Both the position numbers and the translations under genes were made by a program. From assembly GCF_000715075.1 (NCBI RefSeq), contig NC_134087.1, forward strand, positions 154,553,436-154,617,435: DNA of 64,000 nt. Reading direction: 5' to 3'. Below are positions 43,871-54,229 of this stretch, piece by piece (position 1 is the first letter of the stretch; each line of letters starts with the position of its first letter). Below the pieces are notes generated by a model, which worked only from the letters and a program-made list of their open reading frames with translations, was not told the DNA's origin and ran no database searches. The DNA comes from Nicotiana tabacum (taxonomy: Eukaryota > Streptophyta > Magnoliopsida > Solanales > Solanaceae).

Positions 43871-45823
43871 ATGGACGTTAATGCAATGAGGGAGGAAATG
43901 TATAAGCTAAAGCAACAGATGGTTGAAATGTACCAAGCCTGGGCGAAAGGGCATCCACTGTCAGTCTATCCCGCTAACCCTGCTTATATCCCACCATTGG
44001 CTCAACCTTAGGAACCTCCTACTATGAACTCATCTCCGGCTTTTCCCCTCTACCAGCAATGCAAAGGCGCCACTTCCCATACATCACAAGCTCCTCCACT
44101 CAAACAGGTCCCACACCCGCCTCCACTAGTCACTTCCGTTTTTGTGGCACCTCCACCTGCTACCTTACACTGATCCTCCAGTGAACCTCTGTTCCAGACT
44201 CATGACAACCAATACTATCCCCCTGAACCTACTTTCAAAGTTCCAGAGCCCTATTCTTACACCCCTCATCTTGACCTCACGGTAGAAACTGAGAAGCCGC
44301 CCAAAAACCCTGAGCAGGAGGAGATGATCAGAAAGGTCAAAAGTTTAGAACAATCATTACGAGACATGAGGGGGTTAGGGGGCCAAGTAAGTGTGGCCTA
44401 TAAAGATTTATGTCTGTTCCCAGATGTTCAGTTACTGGCCGGGTTCAAGATGCCCAAGTTTGATCTGTACGACGGGCATAGCGACCCAGTAGTACATTTA
44501 AGGGGATTCTGTAGCAAGATGAGAGGAGTAGGCGGCAGAGATGAACTGTTGATGGTGTATTTCAGCCAAAGTTTGAGTGGATCGGTGTTAGAATGGTACA
44601 TTATACAAGACCACAGCAGGTGGTACACATGGGACGATTTGGCCCAAGCCTTCGCCTATCATTTTTAGTATAATCTCGAAATCATCCCAGACCGTCTGTC
44701 ATTGACAAAGATCGAGAAGAAGCCTGGTGAGAGTTTTCGAGAATATGGGTTCCGTTGGAGAGAGCAAGCAGCGAGGGTTGAACCCCCGATGAAAGAGAGT
44801 TAAATGGTTGATTATTTCTTGCAGGCTTTGGAGCCCACTTATTTTGGTCATTTGGTGTCAGCAGTGGGCAAGTCCTTTAATGAAGTTGTGAAAATGGGAG
44901 GCATGGTTGAAGAGGAACTCAAGTCAAACAAGATCATGAGTTATTCAGCGATCAAAGCAACCACCCAGGCCATTCAAAACGGTACTTGAGGTGTACCCGG
45001 GAAGAAGAAGAAAGAGGATGTTGCGACAATCGAGTCAGCAGCTTGGGGTGGATCCAGGAACCTTCAACAATACTATAACCAGCCTCGACCTTATCCCCAG
45101 ACATACCACCACACTCCATATAGCCCACCACAACACTACTACCCACCGCCAGATCCCTATTTTTCTTTACATCACACACAAACCTTTACCCAACCTCCCG
45201 CTCACACACAATGGCGTGCGCCAGCTCCACAAAATCCATACCAAGCTCTACAAAATAACTATCCACCTCTAAAAGTCTACAGAAACCCTCCTGGAATAGG
45301 TTTTCGACCTAATCAAGCTTTTAAGAATGAGAGGTTGGAGAAGCAGAAGACTTTTACTCCATTGGGAGAATCCTATACTAGTCTATTCCACAGGCTGAGA
45401 TAGTTGGGTATGTTGAATCCGATCGAGGCCAAAATGTCGAATCCCCTTCCCAGAAATCTTGGCCGCTTGGTGAGTTGTGAGTATTGTTCAGGGGCCCCGG
45501 GACATGACACAGAAAAGTGTTGGAAACTGAAAACAGTTGTGCAAGAGCTTATTGATACTCATCGGATTGAGGTGCAGGCCCTAGAAGCACCAAATATCAA
45601 TCAAAATCCACTGTCAGCTCACCATGAGACCCATGTGATTGAGTTGATACACAAGGGAGGGGAGCCTAAGAAACCCTCGCAGACGGTGATAATGATCTGT
45701 TCCAGTGAAACCAGTCCCAAGGAAAAGATAATCAGCGGGAAATCAGTGGTCCAGTTGAAAGAGGTAGACGGCAAGCCAGTTGTGGTAGCTGAGAAAGGGT
45801 CGTCAAGTACTGTTGCAGTGTAA
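43871..45823 (+). pseudogene. gag: gag of the Ogre-like element, broken
   Basis: The likely start is the ATG at 43871 (Met-Asp-Val-Asn). An N-terminal helix ('MREEMYKLKQQMVEMYQAW') is followed by a Pro-rich stretch, then the gag core at 44324-44668 ('FKMPKFDLYDGHSDPVVHL', 'WYTWDDLAQAFAYHF'), continued at 44804-44989, a Tyr/Pro/His-rich linker (45060-45290) and a zinc knuckle CEYCSGAPGHDTEKC at about 45475-45520. In-frame stops occur repeatedly (for example in the Pro-rich part, after AYHF, before MVDYF, and before LGMLN); several are TAG or TGA where CAG or CGA would keep the frame. Gag forms the particle; protease follows in the same frame region. Confidence 0.85.
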
Positions 45824-45838
45824 CCAGAGAAAGCTAAA

Positions 45839-47358
45839 GTGGTGGTACCAGGGGTTACAAGTAAACCTGTTGTCGTTGTGAAAGGTGCTCGCACAGAGCC
45901 TGTTATCATAAAACCAGTAACTCAATTACCGATAGTCAACAACAAGGCGGTCCCGTGGAATTATAAACGAGTGACGGTAACTTACCAGGGGAAAGAGGTT
46001 AAAGAAGAAGTGTGTGAGACCCATGGTTTGACTCGATCTGGGAGATGCTTTGCCCTCAAAGAGTTGAGGAAAGCTAAGACTTCAAAATATAACCCAATGT
46101 TAATGAAGAAAGCTATAACCGAGGAAGAAGCAGAGGAGTTCTTGAGAAAGATGAAAGTGCAGGACTATTCCATTGTGGAGCAGTTGAGGAAAACACCGGC
46201 TCAGATCTCACTGTTGTCATTATTGATCCATTCCGACGAGCACCGTCAGGCTTTGATGAAGATCTTGAACGAGGCTCACGTTCCTGACAAAATCTCAATG
46301 AACCACTTGGAAAAGATAGCTAAAAAGATATTTGAGGTAAACAGAGTTACTTTTTCTGACGATGAGTTGCCTGTGGAGGGTACTGAGCACAATAGAGCTC
46401 TCTATCTGACGGTGAAATGCGAAGATTCTGTGGCTACTCGGGTATTGGCTGACAATGGGTCTAGTGCGAACATTTGTCCTCTCTCCACGTTGAACAAGCT
46501 GAAAGTGGAAGATGAAATAATTCACAAGAATAGTATTTGCGTTCGGGGATTTGACGGTGGAGGGAAAGATTCAGTCGGGGACATAGTGCTTGAGCTCACC
46601 ATAGGGCCAGTTGAATTTACTATGGAATTCCAGGTGCTCGATATGGCTGTTTCTTACAATCTGTTGTTGGGACGACCTTGGATTCATGCTGCCAAGGTAG
46701 TCCCGTCTACTCTGCATCAAATGGTCAAGTTTGAATGGGATCGACAAGAAATTGTTGTACACGGCGAAGATAATTTGTGTGTGCCCAATGATGCCATTGT
46801 TCCGTTCATAGAGGTCGACGACGACAAGGGACCCTGGGTTTATCAGGTTTTCGACACAATATCGGTAGAGAAAATTCAGGAAGGAAAGTGCGTTCCAACT
46901 CCAAAAATGGTTGCGGCATCAGTCATGGTAGCCATTGAAATGTTGAAAAATGGTTTTATACCGTGCAAGGGTTTGGGCGCATCTCTGCAAGGTATTGTGC
47001 AGCCAATTTCTCTTCCAAAGAATCTGGATACTTTTGGTTTGGGGTTCAAGCCCACAGTTGCATATGTGAGATGAGCCCGCAAAATGAAGAAGAATGCATG
47101 GGCCTTGCCAAAGCCAATCCCGTGTCTGTCCCAATCATTCGTCAGGCCGGGTATCAGAAAGCAATTGTTGTCAAAGGTTCCTGGATCATTGATTGGTGCT
47201 GATGGAGACTTGGAAAAGGGGTTCGAAAGGTTGTTCGCCGAGGTTAACATGGTTGAGGCTGGGGAAGGGTCAAGCAAGGCAGATATGCAATTCATGGGAC
47301 CACGTGGAAAAATCAACAACTGGGAAGTTACTCCTCTTCCTATCCGGAGGGAGTCTTG
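45839..47358 (+). pseudogene. pro: Protease with G-patch-like tail, Ogre-like element
   Basis: An open block of 411 codons (45839-47074) holds a helical linker and then the aspartic protease. The active site is Asp-Asn-Gly at residues 205-207 ('LADNGSSANICP'), a variant familiar in the Tat/Ogre clade, and 'YNLLLGRPWIHAA' at about 272-284 closes the fold. At about 371-405 a Gly-rich 'NGFIPCKGLGASLQGI' with a later 'FGLGFKP' looks like a G-patch, a nucleic-acid-binding motif. A frameshift near 47070 leads into the block 47084-47362, whose last codons precede the predicted intron donor at 47359. The protein would cleave the gag-pol polyprotein. Confidence 0.82.
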
Positions 47359-47528
47359 GTAGTGGGTTTTGATTTTCTTTTAGTTGTCTGGATTATTCCA
47401 GGGTCTATAATTCAGATATTATGTTCCGTCCAATTGGATGTGTTGAAACCCTGTTATCTTTAAATTCAATGAAATGTAATTGTTCATTTTCTTCATTTCT
47501 TCTAATTTTGTTTTCTTCTTTTATACAG
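47359..47528 (+). other. Predicted spliceosomal intron between protease and RT
   Basis: Donor G|GTAGTG at 47358/47359 and acceptor TTTTATACAG|TT at 47528/47529, preceded by a T/C-rich stretch from about 47485. Removing the 170 bases joins the protease frame (which otherwise stops at TAG 47360-47362) to the RT frame: codon halves TG and T make Cys, and reading continues Ser-Phe-Tyr-Ala-Asp. An intron at this place is reported for Ogre elements. Confidence 0.7.
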
Positions 47529-49230
47529 TTCTTTTTATGCTGATATCAATGACATGACATGAATGAGGAATCTTCGGCCCAGTTTTAAAAGCCAATCTAA
47601 CTCTGAAATAATAATACAATAAATTGAGTGCGATGACGAGTTGGAATTTGATGAAGATGAGGCCTAAGAAGAAATTAGTAAGGAATTAAGTTATTTTGAG
47701 GAAAAGCCCAAACCTAATTTGAAAGATACAGAAGTAGTTAATCTAGGGGACCAAGATAATATCCGTGAAACTAAAATAAGTGTCCATCTGGAGCCACAAC
47801 TCAGGGAGGACATAATTAAAGCACTGTTCGTATTCAAAGATATTTTTGCATGGTCCTGACGATATGCCGGGTCTAAGCACTGATTTAGTGGTTCACAAAT
47901 TGCCCACTGACCCGGCATTCCCTCCTGTCAAACAGAAGCTAAGAAAGTTCAAAACGGATATGAGTGTAAAGATCAAAGAAGAGGTCACCAAGCAGTTCGA
48001 CGCCAAAGTCATTCGGGTTACCCGGTATTCTACCTGGTTAGCCAATGTTGTGCCTGTACCAAAGAAGGATGGCAAGACCAGGGTGTGTGTTGATTATCGG
48101 GATCTCAACAAAGCAAGTCCTAAGGATAATTTTCCGCTGCCAAACATCCATATATTGATTGACAATTGCGCCAAACATGAAATTGATTCTTTTGTGGATT
48201 GTTACGCGGGTTATCATCAGATCTTAATGGACGAGGAAGATGCATAAAAGACGACATTCATCATGCCATGGGGAACGTACTGCTATCGGGTCATGCCATT
48301 TGGTTTGAAAAATGTTAAGGCAACCTACATGAGGGCAATGACAACAATATTCCATGATATGATACACCGAGAAATCGAGGTATACGTGGATGATGTGATC
48401 GTGAAGTCTAGAAAGTAGTCTGACCATGTCAGGGATCTGAGGAAGTTCTTCCAAAGGCTTCGCAGGTACAATATCAAGCTTAATCCTGCAAAGTGCACAT
48501 TCGGGGTTTCGTCTGAAAAGTTGTTGGGGTTCGTAGTCAGCCGCCGGGGTATTGAACTAGATCCATTGAAAGTCAAGGCCATCCAGGAACTGCCACCTCC
48601 GAGGAACAAGACCGAGGTGATGAGTTTGTTGGGGAGATTGAATTATATCAGTAGGTTCATCGCTCAGCTCACGATAACTTGTGAGCCTATCTTCAAGCTG
48701 TTAAAGAAAGACGCTGCAGTCAAGTGGACAAATGAATGTCAGGAGGCATTTGATAAGATAAAAGGGTATTTGTCAAATCCACCCGTGTTGGTCCATCCAG
48801 AACCAGGGCGACCTTTGATTCTATACTTAACGGTATTTGACAATTCATTCGGCTGTGTATTGGGTCAACATGATATCACTGGTAGGAAGGAGCAGGCCAT
48901 CTATTACCTCAGCAAGAAGTTCACATCCTACGAGGTTAAGTATACTCATATTGAGAAGACATGTTGCGCCCTAACTTGGGTGGCACAGAAGCTGAAACAC
49001 TATTTGTCATCTTATACTACTTACCTCATATCTCGCTTGGATCCATTGAAGTATATCTTTCAGAAGCCTATGACCACAGGGAGGCTTGCAAAGTGGCAGA
49101 TCCTACTCATAGAATTTGACATTGTCTACGTGACTCGAACTGCAATGAAAGCACAAGCCTTGGCAGACCATTTGGCCGAGAATCCGGTTGATGAAGATTA
49201 TGAACCTTTGAAAACTTATTTCCCTAACAA
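47529..49230 (+). pseudogene. pol: RT and RNase H of the Ogre-like element, broken
   Basis: After the intron an acidic linker ('DDELEFDEDEA') leads to the RT. Landmarks are 'VVPVPKKDGKTRVCVDYRDL', 'MPFGLKN' and the catalytic YVDD at 48383-48394. RNase H follows, with 'LTVFDNSFGCVLGQHD' and 'KYTHIEKTCCALTWVAQKL'. One frame holds most of it, interrupted by a stop in the linker, a frameshift near 47850, TAA at 48245 and TAG at 48416. RT copies element RNA to DNA in the particle; RNase H removes the RNA strand. The first RNase H has Asp-Asn-Ser where many families have Asp-Ala-Ser. Confidence 0.88.
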
Positions 49231-49840
49231 AGAGGTGATGCATGTTGATGAGTTGGAACAAGTTGAGAAGCCGGGATGGAAACTTTTCTTTGATGGGGCT
49301 GCAAACATGAAGGGTGTGGGAATAGGAGCGGTACTTATTTATGAAACAGGGAAACACTACCCTATTACGGCTCAGCTTCGTTTTTATTGTACCAACAACA
49401 TGGCCGAATACGAGGCATGCATTCTGGGTTTGAGGTTAGCTGTGGATATGGGTGTCCAGGAAGTCTTGGTCTTGGGCGACTCGGACCTCTTGGTGCACCA
49501 AATTCAAGGAGAGTGGGAAACACAGGATTTGAAACTCATACCATACAGACAATGTTTGCATGATCTTTGCCAACGGTTTCAGTCGATAGAATTCAAGTAT
49601 ATCCCAAGGATCCATAATGAAGTTGTTGATGCTTTGACTACTCTGGTGTCAATGCTACATCATCCAGATAAGGCTTATGTGGACCCTTTGCAAATTCAGG
49701 TCTGTGACCAGCATGCTTATTGTAATATGGTGGAAGAAGAGCTTGATGGGGAGCCATGGTTCCATGATATCAAAGAATACATCAGGATGGGAGTGTATCC
49801 GGTACAGGCCACAGGTGATCAGAAAAGAACAATCCGATGA
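49231..49840 (+). pseudogene. Second (archaeal-type) RNase H domain
   Basis: 'WKLFFDGAANMKGVGIGAVL' opens a second RNase H, with acidic residues visible in DGAAN, NNMAEYEA, LGDSDLLV and 'HNEVVDAL'; all four catalytic positions look intact. A second RNase H of this kind between the first and integrase is known for the Tat/Ogre clade. The domain is open in frame, but the frame is closed by TGA at 49838 (where CGA would continue it) just before integrase. Confidence 0.85.
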
Positions 49841-51003
49841 TTGGCAAGTGGATTTTTCTTTAGTGGAGGGGTATTGTACAAAAGAACTCCAGATCTGGAA
49901 TTGCTAAGATGCATAGATGCAAGACAGGCCACAGCTATCATGACTGAGGTACATTCCGGAGTTTGTGGACCGCATATGAGTGGGTACGTTCTGGCAAAGA
50001 CGATTCTCCGAGCAGGTTATTACTGGCTCACTATGGGGCGGGATTGCATAAGTTTTGTGCGCAAATGCCATCAGTGCCAAGTGCATGGAGATTTAATTCA
50101 TTCTCCACCATCTGAATTACATACAATGTCTGCACCATGGCCATTTGTTGCTTGGGGCATGGATGTCATTGGGCCAATTGAGCCAGCAGCATCAAACGGA
50201 CAAAGGATTATTCTGGTAGCCATTGATTATTTCACCAAGTGGGTTGAAGCAAAAACTTTCAAATCTGTGACCAAGAAAGCAGTGGTTGATTTTGTGCATT
50301 CAAATATCATATGTCGATTTGGATTCTGAAGGTAATCATCATGGACAATGGTGCTAATCTCAACAGTCATCTGATGACGGAGACATGTCAGCAGTTTAAG
50401 ATTATACATTGCAATTCCACCCCATATCGCCCTAAGGCCAATGGAGCAGTCGAGGCGGCCAACAAGAATATAAAGAAGATACTTCAAAAAATGGTGGAAG
50501 GTTCTAGGCAGTGGCATGAAAAGATGTTGTTTGCATTGCTGGGTTATCGCACTACTGTCCGTACTTCAGTAGGGGCCACTCCTTATTTGTTGGTGTATGG
50601 CACGGAGGCAGTAATACCCGCAGAAATTGAAATCTCATCCCTTCGGATTGTCGCTGAGGCAGAAATTGATGACATTGAATGGGTCAAAACCCGCTTGGAG
50701 CAATTACGTCTGATTGATGAAAAGAGATTGGCAGCAGTATGTCACGACCAATTATACCAACAGAGAATAGCGAGGGCATATAACAAGAAGGTACGTCCAC
50801 GGAAGTTCGAAGTGGGTCAGTTAGTGTTGAAATGTATTTTGCCTCATCAGGCTGAAGCAAAAGGAAAGTTCGCCCCAAACTGGAAGGGGCCATTTGTTGT
50901 ATCTAGAGTGTTGTCCAACGGCGCGTTGTATTTGACAGATATAGAAAGCAAATGTGTAAAAATGGCTATTAATTCCGATGCAGTCAAAAGATACTATGTA
51001 TGA
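49841..51003 (+). pseudogene. int: Integrase of the Ogre-like element, frameshifted
   Basis: The zinc-binding region shows 'EVHSGVCGPHMSG' and 'KCHQCQVHG'. The core keeps Asp in 'WGMDVIGP' (about 50155), Asp in 'IIMDNGAN' (about 50341) and Glu in 'ANGAVEAANK' (about 50450), so the DDE triad is present. A frameshift at about 50325 separates the blocks 49841-50329 and 50311-51003. The C-terminal part has 'KFEVGQLVLK' and 'FAPNWKGPFVV'. No chromodomain follows. It would insert the element's DNA, but needs the frame intact. Confidence 0.88.
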
Positions 51004-51179
51004 TTTCTCTGTTTGATTGTACTTGTTTGTATTTGGCATAATTTAAAGATTGAAATGACGAAGGCATTTTGTTCTACTATATAGACACTTTATCCCTTGT
51101 CACCCCTTTGAGCCTTATTTATTTTCTTTCATACCCCTCTTTTCGGATCAACGACACAATTCAGAAACGCAAGTGCGGA

Positions 51180-51370
51180 GAGTAAGTAAGTGAAAAGAAA
51201 AGAAAGAATGAACAATAAAGGAAAAGGAGAAGAAAAATGAAAAGAAAGAAGAAAGAAAGAAAAGAGAAAAGCAAAAAGAGAAAAAGAGAGAAAAAGAAAA
51301 GGAAGAAAAGAAGAATAACAGAAGAAAAAAAGAGAGAGAAAGAAAAGAAAGAGAGAAAAGAAAGATCACA
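51180..51370 (+). repeat. Purine-rich tract upstream of cassette 3
   Basis: Almost only A and G. The Lys/Arg/Glu open frame across it is a composition artefact. It matches the position of the tract 9420-9600 in the non-autonomous element. Confidence 0.8.
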
Positions 51371-51397
51371 ACAACAAAGTAATTTCTATGACATGAA

Positions 51398-51432
51398 CTA
51401 CGTTCGACCTGATTCCTTTTAAGGATATGTAG
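51398..51432 (+). other. Hairpin cassette 3
   Basis: Outer arms CTACG/TGTAG (G-U allowed), then ACCTGAT, inner stem TCCTT/AAGGA around TT, then TA. The loop is minimal; the inner part is a 12-base palindrome. Confidence 0.75.
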
Positions 51433-51722
51433 GAAGCCTCATGGTTCGGTCTCATCAAAACAAAAATCCAAAAGTCCCCAAGCAAGAAACTGGGGCAGAA
51501 GTTGTAGTGTTGTGAGAAACCTGATTCCGAGAGTTGTAATTCTAACCCATTTGAATTGTTTTGAGCCTTCTATACCCTTTCTTTCTAACCCTGTCCAAAA
51601 GCCCACATTACGGTCCAAAGAAAGACCTTCCGATCAGTCTTTGAGAAATGCCAAGTCGAGCAGTTCAAGGTAATTCACGGTTGGGGCTCAAGCAGGAAAA
51701 ATAAAAATGAGAGAGTCTTATT

Positions 51723-51881
51723 GGTGAAAACCTTCACAGGCACCGTAAGGCGACGAGAGTTGAGAGAAGTTAAAATGAGAGAGTCTTATCGGTGAAAACC
51801 CTCACGGGCACCGTAAGGCGAAAGTGAGTTGAGAAATGAACGAATGAAAGAAGTCTGCTGGTGAAAACCCTTCAAGGCGCC
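51723..51881 (+). repeat. GGTGAAAACC hairpin repeats, 3 copies
   Basis: Copies at 51723-51744, 51791-51812 and 51860-51881, about 68 bases apart. Each can pair GGTG with CACC (or CGCC) and an inner CCC/GGG or CCT/AGG, leaving AAAA as a bulge. The words GAGAGTCTTAT before and GTAAGGCGA after are also repeated. Confidence 0.75.
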
Positions 51882-52629
51882 GCAGGATGAACATGGTCAA
51901 GGATGGGGTAAAGTAATCAGGTCATGAAAATTCTGAGGCAACAAAGTAGGGCAATTGAACATTGATTGGTTGGACAGATTGGGCCGATTAATCCGAAAAG
52001 CATGTCATGGTCATTGGTACCAGTTGTTCCACCCAAATAAGTTTCTTTTTCTTTTCCTTTTGTAGCAGTCATCTGGTTTTGGATTCTTCTTATCCTTAAC
52101 CCGCGAAGTCATTACATTTCATTTTTCTTTTAGGGTTTTATTTTGTCTGAGAAGTTTTAATGTCAGTCTTGTTCGAAGCAAGTAAAAAGGATTTCCAAGC
52201 TCACTAACAACTTCCAAAATTGCAAAGCACGGCGTGGTCAGAGCATATTAGGGATAACATGATGAAAAGGGGGGTACAAAGAATCACAGGAAATTTTATC
52301 GGTGGAATGGTTGGTAATGGCATGGGGATGTGAAGGTTCGGATAAAGGGGTTAGAGGTAAAACAACAACATGGGTATGGAGCACTCGGTTTGTCAAAGGT
52401 CATGGGGTGTGAGAGTCAGTCAGAAAGTCAAAGCGGTTCAAGGCCAGTTCGGGAAAGTCAGTCAAAACAAAACAATGCAGCGGAAAGATCCTCAGCAAGA
52501 ATACCATCAGCTAGCCACCATTTAAACTGACAAATTTTCTTTGATTGAAATAGGGGCAGAAAAGTTCGTTTGTTTCGGAGGAATTCTCCGTGGAGAAAGG
52601 CAGTCACCAAATAGGCTTGATCTTATTGA

Positions 52630-53060
52630 TTTTCAGGACCCTCCTGGAAAATGGGACCTAGTTTAAAGTTCAGAAATAGCATAATCTAACATAAATGTAT
52701 CTCAAAGGAATATAAGTTGGCTTAGAAGTTTGCATGTTCGAGATAGGATTCAATTAGGAGTTTTCAGGACCCTCCTGAATAATGGGACTTAGCTTTAAGA
52801 TTTCTATTAGATAACAACATTTAGCGTAAGTTTTGGTGTAGGGTAATAAAAGTTAGCCGTGAAATTGTCACTCTTAAAATAAAACTTGACCTTTGATTTT
52901 CAGGACCATCCTGGATAATAGGGAGTAGTTTAAAGACCTTCTTAGATAACAACATTTAACAGAAGTTACACCTTTAGAAGACATAAATTAGATTTAAAAT
53001 TGTCGTTTAATTAAGTGTTGTCAGGACCCCCCCCTGAATAATGGGATCTAGCTCTCAAAT
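52630..53060 (+). repeat. CAGGACCCTCCTG repeats, sparse
   Basis: Cores at about 52636, 52762, 52901 and 53021, each followed by AATGGGA and TAG(T)TTAA-type sequence, spaced 120-140 bases. Confidence 0.75.
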
Positions 53061-53162
53061 TCTTAGTAATACTTGGTAATATGATTCAGTTTTACACTCA
53101 CATCTGTGCCCAGCCACCAAACTGGGGCAGAAAAATTTGCTTTGTTTTTGACTGTTTTGTTG

Positions 53163-53815
53163 AAGTCAGGAGCCCGCCTGGAGAGAATGGAATGCATTCC
53201 AAGTTTATCAATCAGGAGCCCGCCTGGAGAGCAGGGAATACATTTCAAGCCAGCAGTCAGGAGCCCACCTGGAGAGCAGGGAATACATTTTCAAGACGAA
53301 GTCAGGAGCCCGCATGGAGAGCAGGGAATACATTTCAAGTTAGCAGTCAGGAGCCCGCCTAGAGAGCAGGGAATACTTTCAATAGCAGCAGTCAGGAGCC
53401 CTCCTGGAGAACAAGGGAGTACAATTTAAGTTTTTAGCTTTCAAAATTCTTTGTTTCATCTATTTTGAAGTCAGGAGTCCGCTGGAGAGAAGGGAATACA
53501 TTTCAAGTTAGCAGTCAGGAGCCCGCCTGGAGAGCAGGGAATACTTTCAAAAGCAGCAGCCAGGAGCCCGCCTAGAGAACAAGGGAGTACAATTTAAGTT
53601 TTAGCTTTCAAATTCTTTGTTTTGTCTATTTTGAAGTCAGGAGCCCGCCTGGAGAGTACGGAGTACTTTCAAATGCAGCAGTCAGGAGCCCGCCTGAAGA
53701 GCAGGGAATGAATTTCAAGTCAGTAGTCAGGAGCCCGCCTGGATAGCATGGGAATACATATCAAGTTCAGCAGTCAGGTACCCACCTAAAGAAGGGGAAA
53801 ACATTTCAGTTTACA
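53163..53815 (+). repeat. About 45 bp minisatellite, 13 units
   Basis: GTCAGGAGCCCGCCTGGAG or a variant starts units at about 53165, 53212, 53256, 53300, 53345, 53390, 53471, 53514, 53560, 53636, 53680, 53725 and 53772. Gaps after the sixth and ninth units hold a shared 35-base insert (TTTTAGCTTTCAAA). The unit's CAGG/CCTG core links it to the sparser repeats just upstream. An open frame across five units is a period effect. Confidence 0.9.
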
Positions 53816-54053
53816 ATTCAAGGTGGCAACAAGTGGATGTCTCCGAGAGAATGGAGGACAACAAGGCAACAAGAAACACAAGAACAAGTTTGAAGATATA
53901 GATAGGACTTTTGTAATCCCTATATTATAGTCTAGTCTAGCTTTTTGTTTTTGTTTTGACATGGTGTAATAAGGAGGTTCAGCAAGTAGTAGCAGCAGCA
54001 GCAGCAGTGGAAGCCCAGCTTCATGGTAGCCCCAGCTACCAAATATTCCTGAA

Positions 54054-54092
54054 CTACACTGACCTGATTCCTTTTTAGCCAAGGATATGTAA
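54054..54092 (+). other. Hairpin cassette 4
   Basis: Outer arms CTACA/TGTAA (one mismatch), then ACCTGAT, inner stem TCCTT/AAGGA around TTTAGCC, then TA. It lies about 125 bases before the PPT. Confidence 0.72.
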
Positions 54093-54216
54093 GCAACTTC
54101 GGAAAAGGGGTGCGGTCAAATCTTTCAAAAATGCTTCACGCGGAGCATTCAAACGGGCAAAAATCACTCGTATCCGCTCACTTATCTTTGCACGAAAACT
54201 CTTCGTGTTTCCGAGC

Positions 54217-54229
54217 AAAGAGGGGCAGC
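54217..54229 (+). other. Polypurine tract of the Ogre-like element
   Basis: AAAGAGGGGCAGC ending at the 3' LTR, identical to the core PPT of the non-autonomous element. Confidence 0.88.

Larger units (their letters stand above)
51004..54216 (+). other. 3' non-coding region of the Ogre-like element
   Basis: 3.2 kb between integrase and PPT with no gene. In order: purine-rich tract (51180-51370), hairpin cassette 3, GGTGAAAACC repeats (51723-51881), weakly structured sequence (51900-52600), sparse CAGGA/TCCTG repeats (52630-53060), a 45 bp minisatellite (53163-53815), a CAG/AGC microsatellite (about 53985-54007) and cassette 4. Confidence 0.8.

Noticed and set aside
51237..51422. Lys/Arg/Glu-rich open frame resembling a nuclear localisation or nucleolar protein
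   Set aside because: Direct translation of a purine-only tract; such tracts are open in several frames by composition.
53106..53429. Repeat protein of 15-residue units
   Set aside because: Period effect of the 45 bp minisatellite; frame is lost after six units where the spacing changes.
53985..54007. CAG/AGC microsatellite as a polyglutamine or polyserine coding tract
   Set aside because: No supporting frame around it; it sits in the 3' non-coding zone of the Ogre-like element.
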